Positions 7,622 through 17,218 are shown, numbered from the stretch's first letter. The stretch: DNA of 30,694 nt from an uncultured Bacillota bacterium (GCA_905204225.1 CAJKZK010000007.1:1-30694); one strand, 5' to 3'. Translations and numbers: made by a program. Notes: a model not told the origin generated them from the letters alone.

Positions 7622-9544
7622 TTATAAATCTTTATCTTTCTTTTCCCAACTATGAGAATTACCTGTAGTATTGATATAATTTTGATCTAATTCATCAACT
7701 TTTTTTATGTAAGAAGTATCTTTTAAATTATTACTAATAGCGGTGATATAATTTTCTTTATCTAATTTAATTTTAAATTTAAATATTTTATCGCCTTTTT
7801 TGGTTATTTTATTATCATTGTGGATTAAAGTTACTTCTTTTTGATTTGTATAAACTGTTATTGTTGCTTTATTTCCTGTTCTATTAATAAATCTTTTACT
7901 TGCTATATGAATAAATGGTTCTTTTGACCAATAAGCTTTATAAATATAAAATGCATCTTTTTTTATTTTACGATCAAAAGTTACTAATCCTTTATGGTTT
8001 CTACCTGGTTCACCACCTTGGTCTCTTCCATCAGATGCAAAATCAAACATATTCCAAACATGAGTAGCCCACATATATGGGTGTCTAGTAAAACATTTTA
8101 CTAAATATTCATGATATTTTGCTTGATATTCTTCACTATTATCACCAATTTTTGGTTTGTTTGAATGTAAATTTGGCATGCCTTCTGCTCCATATTCAGA
8201 ATAACCAATACATCTTTTTGGATAAATAAAATGGAAGAAATTAAGCCATACATCATTTAAAAATAATCCTGGAACATACCAACCTAAATATAAATTCCAT
8301 GAAACTAAATCTGTTATATGAGCAAGTTTATTAAAAGGACTGCACATTGCAAAACATGCTAAAGCTGTTTTTCTATTAGGATCTATAGAATGAACTAAAT
8401 TATTTAATTTTATATGATGATTAATTAATTTTTTCTTATCTGCTTTAAACATAGTTATTTCATTTGATATACCCCAAACTAAAATTGAAGGGTGATTATA
8501 TTGTTGATAAACTAATTCTTTTAATTGATTTTCAATGTTTTTTTCACCATGTTCCATATATTTAGATATATAAGGTACTTCTGCCCAAACTATTAAACCA
8601 TATTTATCACATAATGATAAAAAATAATCATCATGTTGATAATGGGATAATCTTAAAGTATTTGCACCTATATCTAAAATTAAATTCATATCTTCATCTT
8701 GGTTTTCTTTAGTAATAGCGTTACCAACATTTAAACGATCTTGATGTCTAGCAACACCACGTAAAGGATATAATTTACCATTTAAAAAGAAACCTTTTTT
8801 AGGATTAAATTCATAACTTCTAAAACCAAAATGATGTTCTACTTCATCAAGAATAATATCTTTATCCATTAATTTAGCTTTTGCTAAATATAAATATGGA
8901 TCTTCAAGTCCATTCCATAAATGAGGATTATCTATTATAATTTGTTCTTTATTAGATATTGTATATAATAATTCATTTTTTTGATTATAAATTTCAATAA
9001 TTATATTTTTATTAGATTTAGTAAATGCTTGTATAGTTAATAAACCTTTATTATCTTTTATAATTGGATCTATTTTTAAAGGTAAAGCACCAAAAAAATC
9101 ATAATCAAAATGTTCTTTTTCTAAAATTAATAAATTAACATCACGATATATTCCACCAAAGAAAGTAAAATCAGCTTTTTGAGGATAAACTGTATCATTA
9201 ATAGAATTATCAACTTCAACTTTTAATATATTTTTATCTTTTAAATAAGAAGTAATATTAAATCTAAAAGTAGAATAACCATTATCATGTGTACCTACTA
9301 ATTGATCATTAATATATACTTTGCAAGATGCATTAGCGCCTTTAAATTCAAGATAAATATCTTTTTTATTTAAATCATATTTATTTTCAAATTCATATAA
9401 ATATGTTAAAGTGCCACGATAATAATCATCTCCTCCATCTTGACCATCAATGTTGTTCCAAGTATGAGGTAAATTGATTTTGTTATGTTTGTTATATTGA
9501 TCTATAAATATCCAATTTTTGTTAATGTTAATTATTTCTTTCAT
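7622..9544 (-). CDS. GH2 glycosidase, probable beta-glucuronidase (or beta-galactosidase)
   Basis: A 640-residue intracellular glycoside hydrolase family 2 enzyme (no signal peptide): sugar-binding jelly roll, Ig-like domain, then a TIM barrel. The acid/base is Glu362 in GISNEI and the nucleophile Glu450 in YSEYGAEG. A loop RNHKG (Asn516-His-Lys518) matches the N-x-K pattern associated with glucuronate-carboxylate recognition in bacterial beta-glucuronidases, but similar loops occur in enzymes annotated as beta-galactosidases. I start at MKEIININKNWIF (9544), which matches the family's usual N terminus; a start at 9607 would add 21 residues and lie inside the operator. Its operator copies that of the uxu operon, which favours a glucuronoside substrate. 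Confidence 0.85.
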   Translation of the reverse strand: MKEIININKNWIFIDQYNKHNKINLPHTWNNIDGQDGGDDYYRGTLTYLYEFENKYDLNKKDIYLEFKGANASCKVYINDQLVGTHDNGYSTFRFNITSYLKDKNILKVEVDNSINDTVYPQKADFTFFGGIYRDVNLLILEKEHFDYDFFGALPLKIDPIIKDNKGLLTIQAFTKSNKNIIIEIYNQKNELLYTISNKEQIIIDNPHLWNGLEDPYLYLAKAKLMDKDIILDEVEHHFGFRSYEFNPKKGFFLNGKLYPLRGVARHQDRLNVGNAITKENQDEDMNLILDIGANTLRLSHYQHDDYFLSLCDKYGLIVWAEVPYISKYMEHGEKNIENQLKELVYQQYNHPSILVWGISNEITMFKADKKKLINHHIKLNNLVHSIDPNRKTALACFAMCSPFNKLAHITDLVSWNLYLGWYVPGLFLNDVWLNFFHFIYPKRCIGYSEYGAEGMPNLHSNKPKIGDNSEEYQAKYHEYLVKCFTRHPYMWATHVWNMFDFASDGRDQGGEPGRNHKGLVTFDRKIKKDAFYIYKAYWSKEPFIHIASKRFINRTGNKATITVYTNQKEVTLIHNDNKITKKGDKIFKFKIKLDKENYITAISNNLKDTSYIKKVDELDQNYINTTGNSHSWEKKDKDL

Positions 9545-9572
9545 ATCTTTATTATACTTTCTTATACAAATA

Positions 9573-9643
9573 ATTATAAGATAAATTTTTATCGATTTAC
9601 ATTGCATTAATTTTATGAAAATATTGCAAAAAGTATAAATTAT
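9573..9643 (-). promoter_or_regulatory. AraC-type operator and promoter of the GH2 gene
   Basis: ATTGCA half-sites at 9601-9606 and 9623-9628 (22 bp apart) lie inside a 43-bp block that aligns without gaps to 2377-2419. The -10 TATAAT (minus strand, 9578-9573) is 22 bp from the near half-site, exactly as in the uxu operon. The promoter assignment is by pattern. Confidence 0.7.
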
Positions 9644-9959
9644 AAATGTATTAAAAATATATTTTTAGCGAATGGGTTTCTAAAAGTTGCTTAATTACAT
9701 TTGCAAAAGAATTTAATTAATATATTGATTTATATGATTCAAATTTTAAAAAAATAAAGATTCAATTTAATATGATAATTTGTCAAAGAAACCAGTATAT
9801 AAAACTAAACCAATATTTGATTTATTGAAAAGATTATTTTATATTAGAATGGATGATAAAAAAACACTAACTATTATTAATCTTAGTAATAAAAATGTTT
9901 GTTCTGTTAGAAAATATCACAATAAAGAATTAAAAAAAAAAGAAAAGGAGAGTTTGATT

Positions 9960-10217
9960 ATGAAACAAGTAAGTGAAAAAACTATTAAATTTTTAAAAAA
10001 TAATGTAAAAGACTTAAATTCATTTATACCTTTAAATGATGATAAACGTTTTGATTTATTAGAACATGTAGAAAATATGTTTGTTATACCTTTAGCTAAC
10101 GCAACTAGTGATAATCAATTAATTGATGAAGAATTATTAAATAATGCTGAAGATGTTATTGATGATTTAAATATGGAAGATTTAGATTTTGAAGATTTCA
10201 ATAAAAGAATTAAATGA
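9960..10217 (+). CDS. Small acidic protein of unknown function
   Basis: 85 residues, starting MKQVSEKTIKFLKNNVKDLN and ending in an acidic stretch (DVIDDLNMEDLDFEDF). There is no membrane segment or motif I recognise. The start rests on AAAAGGAG 9 bp upstream of the ATG. The same frame is open back to a TTG at 9780 and would add 60 mostly basic residues; a TATGATAAT sequence at 9771-9779 could be a -10, which would place transcription initiation too late for that start. The gene stands alone, followed by the IS30-like remnant. Confidence 0.5.
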   Translation: MKQVSEKTIKFLKNNVKDLNSFIPLNDDKRFDLLEHVENMFVIPLANATSDNQLIDEELLNNAEDVIDDLNMEDLDFEDFNKRIK

Positions 10218-10310
10218 TTAATTTTTTTAGTTAAAATTTGTTAGTTGAATAAGTAAATGCAACAATAAACAGTAAAAAAATAAAAAAAAATCAAAATAAA
10301 ATATAAAAAT

Positions 10311-10349
10311 AGAGTTAAATGGTTCATTGTAGAGGCGTTTGACTCTTTT
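10311..10349 (+). terminator. Terminator-like hairpin in the IS30 remnant, left part
   Basis: AGAGTTAAA pairs with TTTGACTCT (one G-U) and is followed by a T-rich tail. It could end transcription of the 85-residue gene. Confidence 0.45.
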
Positions 10350-10529
10350 CTTTTGTTTTATTTAGTGGTATTTTAAATGTGTAAGGAAGAGAATCCTTAT
10401 AAAACTAAGCATAATAAAAACTAGATGCAATATACGTTTTTGTAAAAGTAAATGCAACTATGGGATTAGATATATGGTTAATTTGAGCTTAGTTTAATTT
10501 TAAATAAAAATATTAGTGTTGATTTATTT

Positions 10530-10730
10530 TTATTTAATTTTTTTGGTTAAAGATTGAGTTAGATTTACGTCGTCTGGCTCAATTTTTTTAATTCCAATAA
10601 TTTCTAAAAAATCTTTTCCAAGAACTGAATATGCTAGTTGATATGGAGTAACTCCAGGTAATGATTTTCTATATAATGAATTGATGTTTGAAAAAATATC
10701 ATTAACTTTTTCTTGTGTTAAATGATTAAA
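10530..10730 (-). pseudogene. C-terminal fragment of IS30-family transposase
   Basis: 66 codons in one frame, from FNHLTQEKVNDIF through TPYQLAYSVLGKDFLEIIGI and KKIEPDDVNLTQSLTKK to a TAA. The PY-x-L…GKDFL…LGI/IGI-KKIxPxDVxLxPSL pattern is the usual end of IS30-type transposases from Bacillota. A TGA directly precedes it, and there is no start and no catalytic DDE residue left. Confidence 0.75.
10553..10589 (+). terminator. Terminator-like hairpin inside the IS30 remnant, right part
   Basis: ATTGAGTTAGA (10553-10563) pairs with TCTGGCTCAAT (10573-10583) through 11 bp including two G-U, followed by seven T. Its sense is opposite to the transposase, so it would stop outside transcription running toward rpmE. 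Confidence 0.55.
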
Positions 10731-10889
10731 TCACTTATATTATGAAATAATTTTCGGAAAAAGTAAAATTTACAGCTTTGATTTTATTGTTGTATTTACT
10801 TATTCAACTAACATTTTAGTGAAAATTTACATTTTTAATAAAGAGTGTTGAATGTTAATAGATTTTTTGATAAACTAATAACGCTTTCT

Positions 10890-10911
10890 TTAAACCCGCT
10901 TGGCGGTTTAA
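10890..10911 (+). promoter_or_regulatory. rpmE: Leader hairpin just upstream of rpmE
   Basis: TTAAACC-GC pairs with GC-GGTTTAA around a TTG loop with one bulged C, ending 3-4 bases before the GGAAGGAG of rpmE. It lacks a T-run, so it is not a classical terminator. It could be a ribosomal-protein leader element or simply block the RBS; no established family was matched. A weak promoter, TTGAAT (10849) with TAAACT (10871), lies upstream. Confidence 0.4.
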
Positions 10912-10928
10912 GGCGGAAGGAGATAAAA

Positions 10929-11132
10929 ATGAAAAAAGGAATTCACCCTAATTACGGACCATGTACAGTTACATGTGTTACATGTGGAAATACTTTCCAA
11001 ACAGGTTCAATCTTAAAAGAAATTCGTGTTGATACTTGTTCTAACTGCCACCCATTCTATACTGGTAAACAAAGATTTACTCAAACAGATGGACGTATTG
11101 ATCGTTTCAATAAAAAATACGGAATTAAGTAA
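10929..11132 (+). CDS. rpmE: 50S ribosomal protein L31
   Basis: 67 residues starting MKKGIHPNYGPCTVTCVTCG and including CSNCHPFYTGKQ and a C-terminal GRIDRFNKKYGIK. The four-cysteine pattern indicates the zinc-binding (C+) form of L31, a component of the large subunit near the intersubunit bridges. The start is fixed by GGAAGGAG 7 bp before the ATG; the frame's extension back to 10845 is not coding. It is monocistronic, with a strong terminator just after the stop. Confidence 0.95.
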   Translation: MKKGIHPNYGPCTVTCVTCGNTFQTGSILKEIRVDTCSNCHPFYTGKQRFTQTDGRIDRFNKKYGIK

Positions 11133-11143
11133 AAAAATCAAAG

Positions 11144-11167
11144 CCGTCCAAATGGACGGTTTTTTTA
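11144..11167 (+). terminator. Strong intrinsic terminator after rpmE
   Basis: CCGTCC and GGACGG form a GC-rich stem with an AAAT loop and eight T directly after; a run of A precedes it. It is the clearest rho-independent terminator in the window. Confidence 0.93.
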
Positions 11168-11182
11168 TAGAAAGGAAAATCT

Positions 11183-12775
11183 ATGTCAAAATTTTATATA
11201 ACTACACCTATTTATTATCCAAGTGCTAAATTACATATTGGCCATGCATATTGCACTACTATGGCTGATACTATTGCTAGATATCATCGTATGAAAGGTG
11301 ATGATACTTATTTTTTAACAGGTACTGATGAACATGGTGAAAAAATACAAAAAAATGCTGAATTAGCTAATAAAACACCTCAAGAATTTGTTGATAATAT
11401 TGTTAAAGATATTAAAAAATTATGGGCAACATTACAAATAAGTAATGATGATTATATTCGTACAACTGAACTTAGACATGAGAAAGTTGTCAAAAAAGTT
11501 TTTTCTAAAATGTTAGCCAATGGTGATATTTATTTAGGTAAATATGAGGGTTGGTATTGTACACCTTGTGAATCTTTCTGGACCAATACTCAAGTTCAAG
11601 GAGATGATCATCTTTGTCCTGATTGTGGTAGACCATGCCATAAATCTAGTGAAGAAGCATATTTCTTTAAAATGAGTAAATATTCTTCTAAATTAATGGA
11701 TTTTTATAATACCCACCCTGATTTTATTACTCCTGAATCAAGAAAAAATGAAATGATTAATAATTTTATTAAACCTGGTTTAGAAGATTTATGTGTTTCA
11801 AGAACAAGTTTTACTTGGGGTATTCAAGTTGATGAAAATCCTAAACATGTTGTATATGTTTGGCTTGATGCTTTATTTAATTATTTATCAGCGTTAGGCT
11901 ATCTTTCAGATGATGATACATTATTTAAAAAATTTTGGGCGGATGATTCATATATTGTTCATTTGGTAGGTAATGATATTACTAGATTCCATGTTATTTA
12001 TTGGCCTATATTTTTAATGTCATTAGGATTAAGATTACCAGATAAAGTATTTGTTCATGGATTACTTATGATGAAAGATGGTAAAATGTCTAAATCAAAA
12101 GGCAATGTAGTGGATCCTTATCCTCTTATTGAAAGATATGGTCTTGATGCAGTCAGATATTATTTAGTTAGAGAAACAATATTTGGTCAAGATGGAACAT
12201 TTACTCCTGAACAATTTGTAGAAAGAATTAATATTGATTTAGCAAATGATTTTGGTAATTTGTTAAATAGAACTATTGGTATGATGAATAAATATTTTGG
12301 AGGAGTTATTCCTACTTATAATGGTATTGTTACTCCTTTAGATGATGAATTAGAAGCTACTGGTAAACAAGCAATTAAATCATATCAAAATAATTTTGAA
12401 ACTTTACATGTTACAGAAGCTATTATGAATGTATTTGAATATATTTCAAAAGCTAATAAATATATTGAAGATACTAAACCTTGGGCTTTAGCTAAAGATG
12501 AAACTAAGATTGAAGAATTAAAATCTTGTATGAATCATTTAGCAAATGTTTTAAGACAAACTGCTATTTTATTAAAACCTGTTTTAATGGAAGCACCTTC
12601 TAAATTATTTGAACAATTAAATATTGAAGAAAAATATCAAGATTTTTCTACTGTATCTAGTTTTGATTTATTAGGTGGAGAAAAAGTAATAGAAAAATCT
12701 ACTCCATTATTCCCAAGATTAGATACTAATGTAGAAATTGAATTTATTAAGAATTTAATGGGTGGAAATAAATAA
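11183..12775 (+). CDS. metG: Methionyl-tRNA synthetase
   Basis: 530 residues; class I synthetase charging tRNA-Met. The HIGH motif is LHIGHAY near residues 17-23 and the KMSKS loop begins at Lys301 (DGKMSKSKGN). A four-cysteine knuckle (CTPCESF…CPDCGRPC) marks the zinc-binding CP insertion. The C-terminal third is the helical anticodon-binding domain. It ends without the EMAP/tRBD domain found in the ~650-residue B. subtilis form. RBS AAAGGAAA precedes the ATG, and terminators before and after indicate a single-gene unit. Confidence 0.97.
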   Translation: MSKFYITTPIYYPSAKLHIGHAYCTTMADTIARYHRMKGDDTYFLTGTDEHGEKIQKNAELANKTPQEFVDNIVKDIKKLWATLQISNDDYIRTTELRHEKVVKKVFSKMLANGDIYLGKYEGWYCTPCESFWTNTQVQGDDHLCPDCGRPCHKSSEEAYFFKMSKYSSKLMDFYNTHPDFITPESRKNEMINNFIKPGLEDLCVSRTSFTWGIQVDENPKHVVYVWLDALFNYLSALGYLSDDDTLFKKFWADDSYIVHLVGNDITRFHVIYWPIFLMSLGLRLPDKVFVHGLLMMKDGKMSKSKGNVVDPYPLIERYGLDAVRYYLVRETIFGQDGTFTPEQFVERINIDLANDFGNLLNRTIGMMNKYFGGVIPTYNGIVTPLDDELEATGKQAIKSYQNNFETLHVTEAIMNVFEYISKANKYIEDTKPWALAKDETKIEELKSCMNHLANVLRQTAILLKPVLMEAPSKLFEQLNIEEKYQDFSTVSSFDLLGGEKVIEKSTPLFPRLDTNVEIEFIKNLMGGNK

Positions 12776-12803
12776 GTGAAATCAATCACTTATTTATTTT
12801 TTT
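12771..12803 (+). terminator. Terminator overlapping the metG stop
   Basis: AATAAGTGA (12771-12779) pairs with TCACTTATT (12786-12794), then a T-rich tract follows. The 5' arm includes the last bases of the metG stop codon. Confidence 0.8.
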
Positions 12804-12841
12804 TATAATTTTATTTGTCGAAATATGGTATAAATATTTAT

Positions 12842-15800
12842 ATGGAAAAAAGAATATTTGTATCACATAAAACATTTGGCATTGGTTATTTATTAGAAAA
12901 AAATAAAAATCAACCAGTAATTGAAGTTAATTTTAATCATCAATTAAGAAAAATTAATAATTTAGATGGATTAGAAAAAAATAAATATTTAATTTTATTT
13001 AATGAAAATTTTTCTGATTATATTGTTAGTCAAAAATATGAAGAAAAATTTGATTATAAAACTACTTCTAGAGGTAAAACTATATATTCTAATTATGATG
13101 ATAATGCAATTATTTCTTTAATTTCACCTACTATATTAACAGGTGAAGTTAGAGGCTCAAATTATAATTATTATAATGTAGAAATAAGATTTAATAATGG
13201 CTTTATAGATGCTTCATGCTCATGCCCGGTACATACTAATTGTAAACATTGTTATGCTTTATTAAAAAAAGCTAATATGCTTTTAAATGATGATACTTTA
13301 ATTAATTATGATTTTTATGGGGGAAAAGAAATAAATAATGAATTAAATATATATTTGAATTCAATTACAGTTAAAAATACAGTTGATATTTTTAAATTTC
13401 CTTTTAGTAGAATTAAATCTTTTAAAGAAAAAGTTGCAGATATTTTAAATGATGATTTATTAGATGATATTTGTCAAATTTCTTCACCAAGTATAAATAA
13501 TGAATTATTTGCTAAATTAATTTTATGTAAAGAAGAAAATAAACAAATAGTTTTAAATTATTTAAATAATAAACATAATAATTCTTTATTTTATCGATTT
13601 TTAAATAATGTATTTAATTCATATTTTTTAGATGATGAATTTTATAAATTTATTTACGATTATTATAATAATAATTATGAAGAATTATTAAATTTTTATA
13701 GTGATTATACTTATTTTAGATATTATTTTAATTTAGATTTATTTAAAGAAATAATTCTTAATTCAAATGATTTATGGAATGAAATAACATCTTTAATTTG
13801 TAATCATTATATTGCAAATATAAAATCTATAGTAGATATTTTAATTAAAAAAATGCCTAAAGAAAATTTAATAAAAGTAGCTAAAGCATATCCAAGTTAT
13901 TTTTCTAATTTTATTGAAACATTATCATTTGCTGATAAAATACATTTTATTGATCAGATGGATGAAAATGATGCAGTAAAAATATTAAATAATGTGGATT
14001 ATTCTTCTATTGATGAAAAAGAATTAATAAAATCAATCTGTGTAAATTTATTAAAGGAACATAGAAAAATTGTTTTTCAAACATTGATTGATATTTTATA
14101 TCAAACAAATTTAGGTAAATATGTTATTCCATTTTTTATTTGTTTTATTAAGTCTAAAACTACTCAAAAAAGCTATATTAAAAAATATGATAATAAATAT
14201 GGTGAATATTTAGATTTTAATGAAACTAAAGATTTATTATTTTTTAATTTTGAAATAGATTCTTATAAAGAAGATTATCATGAATATGATGTTGATTTAA
14301 AAATTGGATTTAATAAAAAAGATGTTTTTTACACTTTATCATTTGATAAAAATTTAAAATATATTAATGAAGTTGTTAGTTATAAAAATAATTTCTTTTC
14401 TAGGCTATTTGATTATGTTTTAAAAAATAATAATACTTTAAATGATTTATTATATAAAAAGAATTTAGAAATAGAACAAAAAGATTTTGAAGAATTAACA
14501 TCTAGTTTTGAAGATGACACATTAGAAATTGGACATAATAATTTGATGTATATATCTAATTCAATGCAATCTGCTACTAATTGTGATTTAGCTTTTTATT
14601 TTAATACAATAAATAGTTTTGAAGTTAAATTAATTGCTAATGGAAAAGATTATTTAATAAGAAAGTTAAGTGATTTTGTTAATGGTTTTATAGAAAAAGA
14701 ATTAATTTCATTTAGTAAAAAGACTAGTTTTTTATGTGATATTAATAATTTTAATAATCATGGGAAAAAAATGTTTGATATTTTAAATAAAATTAGTTTT
14801 GATTATTATCATCAATTTGTTATTAATGAATCTATTATGAAAGAATATCTTTCATTTAATGATTATATTATTTTTAATTATAAAAAATATTATTTAGGTA
14901 ATGATATAAACATTACATATAAAATTAATGAAGATTATCAAATGATATTAGAACCTGATATTGGTGTAAATTGTCTTATTTTTGATACATTTGGTATTTA
15001 TTTTGAAAATAATTTATTTCATAAATTTAAAGTAATAAACGCTAATTTATTTAATTTATTTAATAAATATAATGGCGTTAATTTAAAGAAAGATAATAAT
15101 CTTTTAAATTCTTTTTTTACTAGGGTTTATCCTTTTTTTAAAGAAGATATTGTTTTACAAACTCAAGATGAAATTAAAAATTATAATAAAAACAATATCG
15201 ATTTATATTTTGATTATGAAGATAATGAAATAGTTGTTGATAAAAAAATAACTGGTAATCCTTTAAATGTACCTATTATTGAAGATTTTTTAGAAAAACT
15301 TGGTTTTGTTAATAATAAAATTATTGAAGAAGATAAAATTTATAATTTTTTTACTTGTGATTTATCTTTGTTAAATAAATTAGCAAATGTTTATTTATCT
15401 GATAATATTAAAAATAAAAAGATATATTCTTTTGAAAGACAAAAATATCATATTAGTTATAACAATAATTTAATGGAAGTATTTTTAGAAGATTCTACTT
15501 ATTCTGATGAAGAATTAGAAAAGATTTTTAAAGCAATAAAAAGAAAAAAATCTTTTATTAAATTAAAAGATGATACCATTTTAAAACTCGATAATAATGA
15601 GGCTAAAGAATTTTATGAAATAACTAATGATTTACATTTAGATACATCTAAATTAAAAGAAACAAAAAAAATGCCGATTTATAATCGCTTTAAATTAGTT
15701 AATGTTGATAGCAATTATCCACTTGATCAATATATGGAAGAAGTGATTAATTCTATAACTTCATTTAAAGAAAAGAAGATTGATTTTCCTCAATATAAAT

Positions 15801-17155
15801 ATGAATTAAAACAATATCAAAAAGAAGCAGTTAATTGGTTATGTGAATTAAAAAAATATAATTTTTCTGGTATTTTAGCTGATGATATGGGATTAGGAAA
15901 AACTTTTGAAATTCTCGCGTTCTATGATTTAGATAAGTTAGAAGAACCTAGTTTAATAGTTTGCCCTAAAAGTTTAATATTTAACTGGATAAATGAAATT
16001 AATAAATTTGTTAATCATACTGAATATATTAAAATATATGGAAATGGAGAAACAAGAAAAGATATTATTAAAAATATAAATCCGGCTAAAAGATGTTTAT
16101 ATATAACTTCTTATGATTCATTAAGAAATGATATTGAATTATATAATAATATTAATTTTAGGTATTTGTTTTTAGATGAAGCACAAGCTATTAAAACTGT
16201 TACTGCTAAAAAAAGTATTTCCACTAAATTAATTAAATCTAAATATAGGTTTGTTTTAACTGGAACTCCAATAGAAAATAATATTTTAGAGTTATGGTCT
16301 ATTTTTGATTTTTTGATGCCAGGTTATTTTGAAGACTTAAAAGAATTCAAGTCTCGATTTGAAAATGATGAATCATATAAAGATATTATTTATAAGAAAA
16401 TTGCTTTATTCATTTTAAGAAGAACAAAAAAAGAAATGTTAAAAGAATTACCTGATAAATTTGAAAGATTAATTTCTACTGAATTATCTTCTTCTCAACA
16501 AAAAATATATGATGCTTATTGTAAAGTTGCTAAAGATGCTTTAGAAAAAGGGGCAAATGGGTTTGATATGTTACCATATTTAACTAGATTAAGGCAAATA
16601 TGTGTAGACCCTCGTTTGGTTGATAAAAATTATCAAGGCGATAGTGCAAAAATTAATTTATTAAATCAAATTCTAGATGATTATTTACCTCAAGGAAGAA
16701 AAATATTAGTTTTCTCTCAATTTGTAGAAGCTTTAAAATTGATTGAAGAAGATTTAAAACAAAAAAATATTAATTATTTAATGTTAACTGGATCTACTAA
16801 AGCTGAAGAAAGAGTAGGTTTATGTGATAGATTTAATAATGATAAGAATATACAAATATTTTTAATTTCTATTAAAGCTGGTGGAAGTGGTTTAAATTTA
16901 GTTGGTGCAGATACTGTTATTCACTTAGATATATGGTGGAATTCAGCAGTAGAAAATCAAGCTACCGATAGAGCGTATAGAATTGGACAAAAAAATAATG
17001 TAGAAGTTATAAAATTAATGTGTGAAAATACCATTGAAGAAAAAATTATTGAATTACAAGCAAAAAAGAAAGATTTAATTGATTCATTAATTTCTAAAGA
17101 TGATAAATCTATAACATCTATTTCAAAAGAAGATATTAAATTTATTTTAGATTAA
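12842..17155 (+). CDS. SWIM-domain SNF2-family ATPase
   Basis: A protein of about 1437 residues. A SWIM zinc motif CxC…CxH (CSCPVHTNCKH) is near residue 125, a long weakly conserved middle follows, then the SNF2 motor: DDMGLGKT (motif I) near 1017, DEAQAIK (motif II) near 1112, TGTPIENN (motif III) near 1142, SQFVEALKLI and ATDRAYRIGQ (motif VI) near 1372. Bacterial SWIM-SNF2 proteins are DNA-dependent translocases of mostly unknown role, sometimes in defence loci, but no partner genes are adjacent here. No clear RBS precedes ATG 12842; a TATAAA at 12829-12834 would start transcription at about the ATG, so a leaderless mRNA is possible. The very high Asn/Lys/Ile content follows the genome's base composition. 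Confidence 0.9.
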   Translation: MEKRIFVSHKTFGIGYLLEKNKNQPVIEVNFNHQLRKINNLDGLEKNKYLILFNENFSDYIVSQKYEEKFDYKTTSRGKTIYSNYDDNAIISLISPTILTGEVRGSNYNYYNVEIRFNNGFIDASCSCPVHTNCKHCYALLKKANMLLNDDTLINYDFYGGKEINNELNIYLNSITVKNTVDIFKFPFSRIKSFKEKVADILNDDLLDDICQISSPSINNELFAKLILCKEENKQIVLNYLNNKHNNSLFYRFLNNVFNSYFLDDEFYKFIYDYYNNNYEELLNFYSDYTYFRYYFNLDLFKEIILNSNDLWNEITSLICNHYIANIKSIVDILIKKMPKENLIKVAKAYPSYFSNFIETLSFADKIHFIDQMDENDAVKILNNVDYSSIDEKELIKSICVNLLKEHRKIVFQTLIDILYQTNLGKYVIPFFICFIKSKTTQKSYIKKYDNKYGEYLDFNETKDLLFFNFEIDSYKEDYHEYDVDLKIGFNKKDVFYTLSFDKNLKYINEVVSYKNNFFSRLFDYVLKNNNTLNDLLYKKNLEIEQKDFEELTSSFEDDTLEIGHNNLMYISNSMQSATNCDLAFYFNTINSFEVKLIANGKDYLIRKLSDFVNGFIEKELISFSKKTSFLCDINNFNNHGKKMFDILNKISFDYYHQFVINESIMKEYLSFNDYIIFNYKKYYLGNDINITYKINEDYQMILEPDIGVNCLIFDTFGIYFENNLFHKFKVINANLFNLFNKYNGVNLKKDNNLLNSFFTRVYPFFKEDIVLQTQDEIKNYNKNNIDLYFDYEDNEIVVDKKITGNPLNVPIIEDFLEKLGFVNNKIIEEDKIYNFFTCDLSLLNKLANVYLSDNIKNKKIYSFERQKYHISYNNNLMEVFLEDSTYSDEELEKIFKAIKRKKSFIKLKDDTILKLDNNEAKEFYEITNDLHLDTSKLKETKKMPIYNRFKLVNVDSNYPLDQYMEEVINSITSFKEKKIDFPQYKYELKQYQKEAVNWLCELKKYNFSGILADDMGLGKTFEILAFYDLDKLEEPSLIVCPKSLIFNWINEINKFVNHTEYIKIYGNGETRKDIIKNINPAKRCLYITSYDSLRNDIELYNNINFRYLFLDEAQAIKTVTAKKSISTKLIKSKYRFVLTGTPIENNILELWSIFDFLMPGYFEDLKEFKSRFENDESYKDIIYKKIALFILRRTKKEMLKELPDKFERLISTELSSSQQKIYDAYCKVAKDALEKGANGFDMLPYLTRLRQICVDPRLVDKNYQGDSAKINLLNQILDDYLPQGRKILVFSQFVEALKLIEEDLKQKNINYLMLTGSTKAEERVGLCDRFNNDKNIQIFLISIKAGGSGLNLVGADTVIHLDIWWNSAVENQATDRAYRIGQKNNVEVIKLMCENTIEEKIIELQAKKKDLIDSLISKDDKSITSISKEDIKFILD

Positions 17156-17218
17156 GTTATTTATATGTTAATATAATAAAAAAGTCTCATATACATGAGA
17201 GTTTTAAGAGGGCTAAAA

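Larger units (their letters stand above)
10240..10812. mobile_element. Internally deleted IS30-family remnant with both terminal repeats
   Basis: The terminal inverted repeats are 30 bp with one mismatch: GTTAGTTGAATAAGTAAAT and following at 10240-10269, and its reverse complement at 10783-10812. The 573 bp between are too short for a full IS30-type element; only the transposase C-terminus (10530-10730, minus strand) is readable. Two terminator-like hairpins (10311-10345 and 10553-10589) lie inside. This explains the otherwise gene-less stretch before rpmE. Confidence 0.8.

Noticed and set aside
11026..11229. Plus-strand ORF bridging rpmE and metG
   Set aside because: Overlaps rpmE, the strong terminator and the start of metG in a wrong frame.
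17185..17200. Hairpin TCTCAT-ATAC-ATGAGA after the SNF2 gene as a terminator
   Set aside because: Six-bp stem with only a short GTTTT tail; too weak to call.
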